From positions 310,001 through 374,000 of the forward strand of contig CAXXUH010000004.1 in NCBI GenBank assembly GCA_963665405.2: a stretch of DNA of 64,000 nucleotides, given 5' to 3'. This stretch comes from G963665405 sp963665405 (GTDB lineage: Bacteria > Chloroflexota > Dehalococcoidia > Lucifugimonadales > G963665405). Position 1 is the stretch's first letter. Each line of letters opens with the position of its first letter. A model generated the notes under the pieces. That model searched no databases, was not told where the DNA came from, and saw nothing but the letters and a program-made list of their open reading frames with translations. A program made the position numbers and the translations under genes. Positions 32,363 to 40,081 of this stretch are shown in pieces.

Positions 32363-33439
32363 CTACTTGAGCGTCAGCACGTTTCTGGGGTTCTCGACCA
32401 GGATCGCGTTGATCTCGGCGTCGCCCCAGCCCCGCTTCCGCATCCGGGGCACGATGTTGTCGAGAATATGTCCGAAGGACTTGCCGCCATATCGCACGTA
32501 CTGATGCTTCGTGCACACGTCGTGGGCGATGACGATCTTGTCGCCGAAGCCCCGCTCGATCAGGAGCTCGAGCGACCGCATCCGCTGCACGTCGTTCCGC
32601 AGCTCCAGTCCTCCGAAGCCGTCATACTCCTGTCCGGCCAGGGAAGACAGCGAGGTGTCCTCTCCTCCGAAGCCGTCATACTCGATGTAGCAGCCGGAGT
32701 CCGCCAGGCTCTTGAGCCAGTCGTCGTCGCCGAATATGTCCAGATGGCCCATGATGATGCGCTGCGGGTCGGCCCCGGCTTCGAGGAGGGTCTGCATGAT
32801 CGCTGGTGGTGAATCGAGATGGAAGCCCACGTGAATGAGGATGGGCGCCCCGGTCTCCTGCTGGGCGTGCACGGACGCCCTCAGCACCTTGCGTTCGTTC
32901 TCGCTGGTGGGCCAGAAGTTGCCGATCTCGCCGATGATCCCCGCCTTAACGCCAGTGTCGCCGACGCCGACGGTGACGTCGCGGATTATCTCGTCGGCGA
33001 TCGTCTGCTCGGTCCTCGTATCCATGTCCGGCGGGTGGGAAAGAGGTACGTAGTGACTGGCCCCCATGATGACGTGGAGGCCGGTGGCGCGGGAGATGCG
33101 GGTCAGGGCGAGCGGGTCGCGCGCGATGCCGATGCTGGTGGCATCGACGAGCGCGTTGCCGCCGCCGTACGTGTAGTGGTTGACCTCCTCGATCGCGGTC
33201 TGCACGTCCAGCAGCTTCATGTTGTCCAGATTGTAGGCGAACCGCCGGCCCAGTCCGCCGAGCCGGTCCATGGTGACCGGGGCGTGTATCCAGGCTCGCT
33301 CGCTCGCCTCCTCGGGAGGCTCGAAATAGCATTCCAGATCGATCAGAAGGTGCTCGTGGGTCAGTGTAATGCCGAGATCGCCCGGCTCGACGGGTCCCAG
33401 CACGGTCTGCACTTTGCCCCTGGCATTGTTGGTGGTCAT
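32363..33439 (-). CDS. phosphotriesterase-family amidohydrolase (paralogue 1)
   Basis: 358-residue TIM-barrel metal hydrolase. The binuclear metal ligands are visible: THEHLLID (His28, His30), GIIGEIGNFWP (a Glu where bacterial phosphotriesterases have carboxylated Lys), ILIHVGFH, IIMGHLDIFG and IVIAHDVC. The Glu bridge and ending (NPRNVLTLK) fit the lactonase/phosphotriesterase-homology branch, which hydrolyses lactones or amides more than organophosphates. Compared with paralogues 2 and 3 it carries EYDGFGG twice within 27 residues (DNA repeats at about 32612 and 32663). The ATG follows CAGGAGGATCGG. No operon partner; transcription converges on the recombinase side. Confidence 0.9.
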   Translation of the reverse strand: MTTNNARGKVQTVLGPVEPGDLGITLTHEHLLIDLECYFEPPEEASERAWIHAPVTMDRLGGLGRRFAYNLDNMKLLDVQTAIEEVNHYTYGGGNALVDATSIGIARDPLALTRISRATGLHVIMGASHYVPLSHPPDMDTRTEQTIADEIIRDVTVGVGDTGVKAGIIGEIGNFWPTSENERKVLRASVHAQQETGAPILIHVGFHLDSPPAIMQTLLEAGADPQRIIMGHLDIFGDDDWLKSLADSGCYIEYDGFGGEDTSLSSLAGQEYDGFGGLELRNDVQRMRSLELLIERGFGDKIVIAHDVCTKHQYVRYGGKSFGHILDNIVPRMRKRGWGDAEINAILVENPRNVLTLK

Positions 33440-33542
33440 CCGATCCTCCTGATCCCTGGTTGATGTACCATGTCGTCACTCGACGGAGCGGCCGAATCCT
33501 CATGGGCGAGTCTAACAGCGCATCCCGGCTGGGTCAATCCTG

Positions 33543-33842
33543 TTTGTGATGGGACAGAGCGCGGCACAGCGTTGGCTAGCCCAGCGGCCGCGCTATCACT
33601 TGCACTTCACGCCGACCAGCAGCTCCTGGGTCAACCTGGTGGACCGATGGTTCGCCGCATTCACAGAGAAACAGCTCCGGCGCGGGGTCTTCCGGAGCAT
33701 CCGAGAGCTAGAGCAGGCCATCGACCACTGCATCGAGCAACAGAACGCTGAGCCGCGGCCCTTCAGCTGGGCTAAGACCGCGGACCAGATCCTGGCTACC
33801 ATCGCCCGCTTTTGTCAACGGATCGCTAACTCACGACACTAG
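33543..33842 (+). pseudogene. truncated IS630-family transposase (C-terminal end)
   Basis: About 98 codons: QRWLAQRPRYHLHFTPTSSSWVNLVDRWFAAFTEKQLRRGVFRSIRELEQAI then PRPFSWAKTADQILATIARF. This is the conserved C-terminal block, including the last catalytic Glu region, of IS630/Tc1 transposases. The first two-thirds are gone. It differs from the intact IS630 at 34233, so it marks an older insertion. Confidence 0.82.
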
Positions 33843-34057
33843 TGTGCAATCGTATTCGGAAAATGTAGGGGTATGTTAAGGAGACTCAGAGTAGGAGAGT
33901 CGGCATAGCTGCCTTCAAGGGGACAATCTGCGTCACAGAGTGCCGCAGGACGTTAGCAGCGAGAGGGTCGGCTCTGCCGTCTCACAATCTGCTAGACCTG
34001 CTGACGGACCAACACAAATTCATGGTTGGTTGTAGAAGAACGCCAGCTTCGGCCCTA
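33843..34057. other. gene-free gap
   Basis: No gene or clear signal between the transposase remnant and the duplicated aminotransferase end. Confidence 0.35.
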
Positions 34058-34232
34058 GTCGACATACTCGTTACCGCTCACGTCCCACACCCTGCCTCCA
34101 CGTCCCTCGCGTATCACTAACCTCCTTGTGCTCGTTCCCCGGGCTCCCGGCGGGCATGTACCGGTCCGCCTTTTGCCGCAACTCCTGCTCTTTCTCGGAG
34201 ACTGTCTGTCCAGGCAAAGTCTTCCCTCCTTA
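34058..34232 (-). pseudogene. duplicated 5' end of the aminotransferase gene
   Basis: 34058-34232 matches 38706-38880, the first ~53 codons and ribosome site of the aminotransferase, at about 92% by eye. It is truncated after EYVD and carries small indels (VVIREGRGGRVWDVSGNEYVD kept, the preceding codons shifted). The copy continues on the far side of the IS630 element at 35409. Confidence 0.85.
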
Positions 34233-34239
34233 TACCATT

Positions 34240-34791
34240 TCACTTGGATGGGGCCACAAAGTGTGCTGGAAGAAGCTGGACGTTGTCTTCAATCCAGCCC
34301 CATCCGGCAAGTGAGCGTACCCGACCGGGATCAGATTCCATTTCTCTAAGAAAGGCGTTCACCGCCGCCACCTTCTCTTCGATACGCCGGTACAGCCTGC
34401 CCTCCACACATCGGCGCACCTCCTCGAATACACGCTCAGCAGGATTGAGCTCCGGACTGTATGGCGGCTGTACTATCGTCGGCACTCCCACACTCTCCAC
34501 CAGCTCGCTCCGGTGACCACGCGCTCCATCCCACACCAGCGCTCCCACATCCGTCTGATGCTTCAGCCCATTGACCGCCGCCGCTATCCGCTCAGACTTC
34601 ATCGAGTCGGTCCAGGTCCACAACAACTTCCCCCTACGACCGTCTACCACCAGGAACAGGTACATCCACTCGTACACCAACTGCACTCGCTGACGCACCT
34701 TGACCCCGCGACGACCCCATACCCTACGCACCATCCCCCGCAGGCCCACGCGCATCTCATCGGCAAACCCCAAGACCGTCTCTGATGTCAC
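34240..34791 (-). CDS. IS630 transposase, DDE catalytic part (orfB)
   Basis: 183 residues: GFADEMRVGL (first Asp), GALVWDGARGHRSELV (second Asp), then QPPYSPELNPAERVFEEVRR (Glu), the DDE set of IS630/Tc1-mariner transposases. The GTG start overlaps the stop of orfA by four bases (GTGA). Read upstream in its own frame it stays open back to a GGGGGGC heptamer at 34824-34818, so a -1 slip there would yield one continuous orfA-orfB protein. It is therefore probably made as a fusion rather than from its own start. Confidence 0.85.
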   Translation of the reverse strand: MTSETVLGFADEMRVGLRGMVRRVWGRRGVKVRQRVQLVYEWMYLFLVVDGRRGKLLWTWTDSMKSERIAAAVNGLKHQTDVGALVWDGARGHRSELVESVGVPTIVQPPYSPELNPAERVFEEVRRCVEGRLYRRIEEKVAAVNAFLREMESDPGRVRSLAGWGWIEDNVQLLPAHFVAPSK

Positions 34792-35306
34792 TCCCGCTCC
34801 GGCAAGGGCGAGACCAAGCCCCCCTTTTTCCAGGACTTCTGCGCCAAAACGTCTGCTTTCTCATGAAGACCCCGAGGCACCTTCGGTGAACATCCCAACC
34901 TGTGAAGCAGACTGTATACGCCGCCCGGCTTGTAGCTCACTTCATACTCCGACTCTATCCAGTCTCTGATCTCTCCGGCCGTCCTGAATCGTCCGCTCGA
35001 CACCTCCTCGGCCAACTCCTGTTCTTCCTCTGTACTCAGAAAGCGCGGTGTGCCTCTCCTTCCCTTCTTGTGGGACAGCACTTCCTCCACCCATCCATCT
35101 CGATACCAGCCCACCCACGTCTGTACCGTCCGATAATGGACCCCCAGAACTGATGCCACAGCAGAGAGCCGGCGTCCTGAGCGCAGCAGCCACAGTCCAT
35201 GTAGGCGAGTACGCAGGTTTATGTCTCTTTCTGCCAGGTATGATGCCTTCAGCGCCTCCGGTGTATCCTCTGGACGCCATTCCACTCGAAACGGTCGACC
35301 GATCAT
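34788..35306 (-). CDS. IS630 transposase, N-terminal HTH part (orfA)
   Basis: 172 residues from ATG 35306, which has GGAGGGCATCGG upstream. A paired helix-turn-helix is present: LKASYLAERDINLRTRLHGLWLLRSGRRLSAVASVLGVHYRTVQTWVGWYRDG, then TPRFLSTEEEQELAEEV and a second HTH-like unit (YSLLHRLGCSPKVPRGLHEK). Near the end, codons AAA AAG GGG GGC give the slippery string G GGG GGC, ten codons before the TGA. It is the DNA-binding half of the transposase. Confidence 0.83.
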   Translation of the reverse strand: MIGRPFRVEWRPEDTPEALKASYLAERDINLRTRLHGLWLLRSGRRLSAVASVLGVHYRTVQTWVGWYRDGWVEEVLSHKKGRRGTPRFLSTEEEQELAEEVSSGRFRTAGEIRDWIESEYEVSYKPGGVYSLLHRLGCSPKVPRGLHEKADVLAQKSWKKGGLVSPLPERE

Positions 35307-35408
35307 CCGATGCCCTCCAACTCCATGAGTTGGCCTCAGCATGGACAGTGTGTCAGACCGCCGCTAGATGCTTTGTGGTCTTATTGTTCGCAAATGGTAT
35401 TATAAGAG

Positions 35409-35659
35409 GGCTTGTGAGGTCGGTGTCGATGGGCGCAATTCTAGTGTGGCGGCGCGGGCTCGGTCAAGTCGATGGGTGTGTTGACGGGGTCATTACAGTA
35501 TTAGAGGATTAGACCGCGCGAGGCCAGCGTTTTGACAGCGGTGGTCCCGACCGCACAGGTCACTCATCGGTGCAGCACAGGGGAGAGTAAGCGATGTCTG
35601 AGCTTAATGGGAAAGTCGCCATCGTGACCGGCGCAGGGCGTATGCGCGGCATAGGGATT
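35409..35659 (+). pseudogene. duplicated aminotransferase/SDR intergenic region and SDR start
   Basis: Matches 38888-39132 at about 92% by eye, including the ribosome site and ATG (35594) of the SDR gene and its first 21 codons (MSELNGKVAIVTGAGRMRGI). After GGCATAGGG the similarity stops abruptly and unrelated sequence leads to the TPR gene. With 34058-34232 it forms one duplicated block split by the IS630. Confidence 0.88.
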
Positions 35660-35754
35660 GCGAGTCGGCGGCGTGCTGTGCTCCCTGTTGGCCGTGTTCG
35701 ATTCGCTCCTAATGGAGAGGGTTGGCACAGACGAGGGAGTTAGAGGAGGTGAGG

Positions 35755-37063
35755 TTGCGGGCCTGCCTCGTGTGGTTGCTACCGGTTGTTCTGTTGGCCG
35801 CTTGTGGCACGCCAGATCGGCTTACGACCTCTACATCTGAGAAAGAGGTCGGCGACCCGGGCTGCGCCTGGCACGCCCTTGGCTCGCGATGTTGAGGCCG
35901 AGGAGCTCTACAGGGCGGGCTCAGACCTGGAGAATCAAGGGCGGGCCGAAGAAGCGATGGCCAGGTTCGACGAGGCTATTCGGCTCGACCCCACCCACGC
36001 AGACGTGTACCGAAACCGTGCTCTGGCGTACGTAAGCCTGGGCCGCCTTGAGGAAGCCATCCAGGACTTTGACGAGGCCATTCGGCTCGACTCCGGCCTC
36101 GGTCTCCTCTACAACGACAGAGGGCAAGCGCATTTCAATCTGGGCCGTTACCTACAGGCCATAGAAGACTACAACCAAGCCATCAGCCTTGCCCCGGAGC
36201 TTGTGGAAGCCTACAACAACCGCGGTAACGCCCAACTGCGGCTGAGCCAGTTTTTTCTGGCCATCGATGACTACGATGAGGCCATACGCCGCGACCCTAG
36301 CTACGCGCTCGCCTACAACAGCCGCGGAAACGCCTACCGGGGTATGGGCGACTACGAGCGAGCAATAGAGGACTATAACCAGGCAGTCCAGCTTGAGCCC
36401 GACCTCGCGAACGCCTTCTACAACCGCGGCCTCACCTACGTGGGAATGGGCAGGTTCGAGAGGGCGGTACAGGACTTCGACGAGGCCGTCCGGCTCGAGC
36501 CCGGTTACGTTGACGCATATTTCGACCGAGGGTCTAGCTACAGCTCGCTGGGCCAGCTTCAGCGGGCCATCGACGATTTCGACCGGGTGCTACGTTTGGA
36601 TCCCGCTTATACGGGGGCCTACCGTAACCGAGGGGTGATGCGTTACTTCCTGGGCCGTTACGAACCCGCAATCGAGGACCTGAATCGGGCCATCAGCCTC
36701 GAACCTGACTTTGGGGGCGCCTACAGGTACCGGGGTCTGGCCTATTTGGGCCTGGGCGAATACCCGCGCGTCACCAGGGACATGGACAAGGCCATTGACC
36801 TCGACCCAAAGGACGTCGAGGCCTACATCACCCGCGCCGCCGCCTATTTCTGGTTGGGCGAATACGGGCGCGTCGTTGAGGACCTCAGCACCGTCATCCG
36901 GTTCAATCCTCAGGACGCCAGGGCCTATGCAAATCGGGCGCGGACGTACGCCTTTCTGGGAAACTACGCGCTAGCACAGCAGGACGTGGAGAAAGCGGAA
37001 GAGCTGGGGTATGACGCAACCGACGTAAGAGCGCAGATCGATCGCATCAAGCAGACGCCGTAG
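35755..37063 (+). CDS. TPR-repeat lipoprotein, frameshifted near the N-terminus
   Basis: The main frame (from about 35786) encodes eleven consecutive 34-residue tetratricopeptide repeats (consensus AYxNRGxAYxxLGRYxxAIxDxxxAIxLxP), a protein-binding solenoid. In the neighbouring frame, TTG 35755 behind GAGGAGGTGAGG encodes RACLVWLLPVVLLAACGTPDR, a lipoprotein signal peptide with an LAAC lipobox. That frame stops near 35895, so a +1 shift somewhere in 35790-35890 joins the two. The result would be a surface-anchored TPR lipoprotein of about 430 residues. A mutation or sequencing error is likeliest. The gene begins right after the truncated SDR copy, so its promoter may be borrowed. Confidence 0.8.
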
Positions 37064-37065
37064 CC

Positions 37066-37533
37066 TTACCGCTTCTTCGCGGGCGGCCCAGCCCAGACGT
37101 CATTGACCGGATCGTACACCTCAGCGGTATCGATAAGCCCAGTCCTCGAGGCTTCCCGGTCGGCCCTGGCACCCCCAGCCACCAGCACCGTGCCGTCCTG
37201 CAGCAGTACCGCACTATATTCCGAGCGGGGTACGCTCATCGGAGCTACATCCGACCAGGTGCCGCTCGCTGGGTCGTACACCTCCGCCGAAGCCACAGAT
37301 CTAGCCTCGCCCCGTCCCCCCACAACCAGCACCCCGCCGTCGGCCAGCAGCGTGGCCGCGTGTTCCACCCGCCATGCTACCGGTACGGGACCAGGTGTCG
37401 GTGGAGGGGTCGTACAGTTCCGCCGACGCCAGGAGCCCTTCCACGCCTTCCCCACCCACAACCAGGACCTTGCCCCGAAGGCATCGTACTCGATGAAACA
37501 TCCCGTTTCCCCCAGCGCCTTCACGCCGCGCAA
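37066..37533 (-). pseudogene. kelch-repeat pseudogene fused to a phosphotriesterase scrap
   Basis: From 37533 the reading begins KALGETGCFIEYDAFG, a piece of a phosphotriesterase-family enzyme equivalent to SLAETGCYLEWDIFG in paralogue 3. It joins directly to kelch blades: KVLVVGGEGVEGLLASAELYDPSTDTW in one frame, then after a shift ATLLADGGVLVVGGRG, AEVYDPASGTWSDV and AEVYDPVNDVWAG. At least one frameshift (near 37380-37400) and loss of the start make it non-functional. It converges with the TPR gene, three bases apart. Confidence 0.78.
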
Positions 37534-37584
37534 GGGTGCGGAGGGTTAGCGCAGATGGGCAAAAGGAGTCGGGTCCGCAACTGA

Positions 37585-38865
37585 CTACCCCTTCAACTCG
37601 TCTATCGCCGAAGCAAAAGCGTTGATGGTGTGAGTCACGTCTTCTTGCGTATGAGCGGTGGAGACGTAGAGCTTGGTGTCCCCCTTGAATACGCCTCTTT
37701 CCCGAAGGAGCTGGTTGAAGCGGCTCTTCATGGCTTTGTCACTGGCGAGGGTGGAGCGATAGTCGGTGATCTCGGCGTCGGTGAAGAAAACATCGAACAT
37801 GGGCGGAACGCCGGCCACCTGGGCCGGAATCTCCGCCTCCTTGAGCAATCGTTCGAGGGAGTCCATGAGCTGTCGACCCGTCTCGAACAGCCGATCGTAG
37901 GTACCCTCTCGCCTCAGCACGTTCAGCGTAGCAAGTGCGGCCACGGCGGCCACCGGGTTGCCGCTGAGCGTGCCTCTTTGCAGGACAAACTGGTCTGTCA
38001 GTGCAGGGTCGAAATAGGACATGAGCTCCTGACGACCGGCAACCGCCGTCAGGGGGAACCCCCCGGCGAGGGCCTTGCCCAGCACGCACAGGTCCGGGAC
38101 CACTCCGTAGAACTCCTGCGCTCCGCCGTAGGCGAAGCGAAAGTTCGTGACGATCTCGTCGAAGATCAACGGTATTCCAAAGCGTTCCGTTATCTCGCGG
38201 AGTCCCTCGAGGAACCCCGACGCGGGAGGAATCAGCCGTTGGATGGGTTCCACGATCACCCCCGCTAGCTCGTCGTGGTGCCGCTCGATGATGGCGGAGG
38301 TGGTTTCGATGTCGTTGAAGGGCGCTATGAGCACTTCCGCCTGAATAGATGGCGGAATTCCCGCCGAATCGGGCGCCGCCTGGGGGAACTCCAGGAGCTC
38401 TTTGGGCTCGGAGCTCATCAGCGCATAGTCGTTCATCCCGTGGAAGCCGCCCTCGAACTTCAGGATCTTGCTGCGCCCGCGGTAAGCCCGGGCGACTCGC
38501 ATGGCGAAGAGAGTGGCCTCGGTCCCGGTGCTGCTGAACCTGACCTCGTCCGCACAAGCGATGGCCTTCACGATCTCCTCGGCAAGCAAGATGATGGCCT
38601 CGTTCCTGGCCAGGAAAGTCGTGCCTCGATCGATCTGGTCGTGGACCGCGGCCACCACCTCTGGATGGGCGTGGCCCAGCAGCATCGGACCGGAGCCCAG
38701 CAGGTAGTCGACATACTCGTTACCGCTCACGTCCCACACCCTGCCTCCCCGTCCCTCGCGTATCACGACGTCCTTGTACTCGTTCCCCGGGCTCCCGCCA
38801 GGCATGTACCGGTCGGCCTTTCGCCGCAGCTCCTGCTCTTTCTCGGAGACTGTTTGTCCAGGCAA
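37585..38865 (-). CDS. class III aminotransferase, glutamate-1-semialdehyde aminomutase-like
   Basis: 426-residue PLP enzyme. LIFDEIVTNFRFAYGG has the PLP-binding Asp, and VLGKALAGGFPLTAVAGR the Schiff-base Lys (about 270). GSGPMLLGHAHPEVV and TGTEATLFAMRVAR are the fold-type I substrate and phosphate regions. It resembles HemL, but many such enzymes in catabolic clusters act on omega-amino or beta-amino acids, so I leave the substrate open. The start is TTG at 38865, with AAGGAGG eight bases upstream. Divergent from the SDR; their shared upstream region was duplicated at 34058-35659. Confidence 0.88.
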   Translation of the reverse strand: MPGQTVSEKEQELRRKADRYMPGGSPGNEYKDVVIREGRGGRVWDVSGNEYVDYLLGSGPMLLGHAHPEVVAAVHDQIDRGTTFLARNEAIILLAEEIVKAIACADEVRFSSTGTEATLFAMRVARAYRGRSKILKFEGGFHGMNDYALMSSEPKELLEFPQAAPDSAGIPPSIQAEVLIAPFNDIETTSAIIERHHDELAGVIVEPIQRLIPPASGFLEGLREITERFGIPLIFDEIVTNFRFAYGGAQEFYGVVPDLCVLGKALAGGFPLTAVAGRQELMSYFDPALTDQFVLQRGTLSGNPVAAVAALATLNVLRREGTYDRLFETGRQLMDSLERLLKEAEIPAQVAGVPPMFDVFFTDAEITDYRSTLASDKAMKSRFNQLLRERGVFKGDTKLYVSTAHTQEDVTHTINAFASAIDELKG

Positions 38866-39069
38866 AGTCTTCCCTCCTTACGAGACGCTTGTGAGGTCGG
38901 TGTCGACGGGCGCCATTCTAGTCTGGCGGCCCGGGTCCGTCAAATCGATGGGTGTGTTGACGGGGTCATGACGATGCTAGAAGATTAGACCGCTCGAGGC
39001 CGGCGTTGTGACAGCGGTGGCCCTGACCGCACAGGTCACTCATCGGTGGAGCACAGGGGAGAGTGAGCG

Positions 39070-39876
39070 ATGTCTGAGCTTGATGGGAAAGTCGCCATCG
39101 TGACCGGCGCAGGGCGTATGCGCGGCATAGGCCGGGCCGCCGCGGTGGCCCTGGCCAAACTGGGGGCCGACGTGGTGGTCACCGGCACGGGCCGAGACCC
39201 GGCCACGTACCCGCCCGACGAGAGGACCGCGGGCTGGAAGGACATGGAGAGCACGGCGGATCAGGTACGCACCATGGAGCGCCGGGCGCTGCCGCTGGTG
39301 GTGGACGTGACCGACTCCGACCAGGTCCAGACGATGGTGGACCGGGCCGTGGAAGAGCTGGGAGGCGTCGACATCCTCGTCAACAATGCAGCCTACCCGA
39401 TTGGCGCAGACAGGGCACCCATCGTGGAGGTCGCCCCGGACGTTTTCCGCAGGGTCGTCGATATAAAGGTGACGGGCACCTACCTGTGCACCCAGGCGTT
39501 CCTCAAAGCCGCCGGCCGGCGCCGCGGCGGTAAGATCGTCAACGTCGCGTCTGCCGAGGGGAAGCGAGGGAAGGCCAATACCCTGGCCTATAACGCGGCT
39601 AACTTCGCCGTGGTGGGCATGACGCAGTCCATGGCCCTGGAGCTGGGTCCCCTGGGCATTAACGTGAACTGCGTGTGCCCGGGACCCACCATGACAGCGC
39701 GCATGGACGTAATAGCGCCCGAAGAGGTAGAGCGCAGGGCCGCCGCCGCGCCGATCGGGAGGCTGGGCACCGACGAAGAGATCGGCGGCTTCATAGCCTA
39801 CCTCTGTACCGAGGCCGCCTCCTGGATCCACGGCCAGTCCATCAACATCAACGGCGGCCTCGTGATGGAGCACTGA
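39070..39876 (+). CDS. short-chain dehydrogenase/reductase with altered catalytic motif
   Basis: 268 residues. Rossmann start VAIVTGAGRMRGIGRAAAVALA (about 8-29), VNNAAYP (about 113) and active-site Ser in VNVASAEGKRG. The Tyr motif reads LAYNAANFAVVG: Tyr is present but the Lys four residues on, needed for NAD(P) binding and proton relay, is Asn. C-terminal NVNCVCPGPTMTARM and SININGGLVM are standard. It may therefore be inactive, use another base, or act on a CoA or lipid substrate without normal catalysis. The ATG follows GGGGAGAGTGAGCG. Divergent from the aminotransferase. Confidence 0.88.
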   Translation: MSELDGKVAIVTGAGRMRGIGRAAAVALAKLGADVVVTGTGRDPATYPPDERTAGWKDMESTADQVRTMERRALPLVVDVTDSDQVQTMVDRAVEELGGVDILVNNAAYPIGADRAPIVEVAPDVFRRVVDIKVTGTYLCTQAFLKAAGRRRGGKIVNVASAEGKRGKANTLAYNAANFAVVGMTQSMALELGPLGINVNCVCPGPTMTARMDVIAPEEVERRAAAAPIGRLGTDEEIGGFIAYLCTEAASWIHGQSININGGLVMEH

Positions 39877-40081
39877 GACTCAGGACTCGCCTCGACCCAA
39901 GTGCTCCGTCTACCAAATAATAGGAGTGCAGTCCCGACATCGGGGCGTCGGGGCCTGGGGCGTCCAGAGTCGGTCGAAGGAGTGTCCCCAGACCTACGCC
40001 CAGGGACGGGCGGGAAAGATCCCTTGAATCTGGGCAACAGGGCACTGTAGAGTCCACGCGGTTTTCTCTAGGAGGATGCTC

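Larger units (their letters stand above)
34233..35399 (-). mobile_element. IS630-family insertion sequence, apparently intact
   Basis: Both ends read TACCATTT inward (34233-34240 and inverted at 35392-35399), with CCACAAAG repeated further in on both sides (from 34253; inverted near 35371), giving imperfect terminal repeats. TA at the ends fits the TA target duplication of IS630. Two overlapping minus-strand genes encode the transposase. The element splits the duplicated aminotransferase/SDR junction, which gives an empty-site comparison at 38880-38887. Confidence 0.85.
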
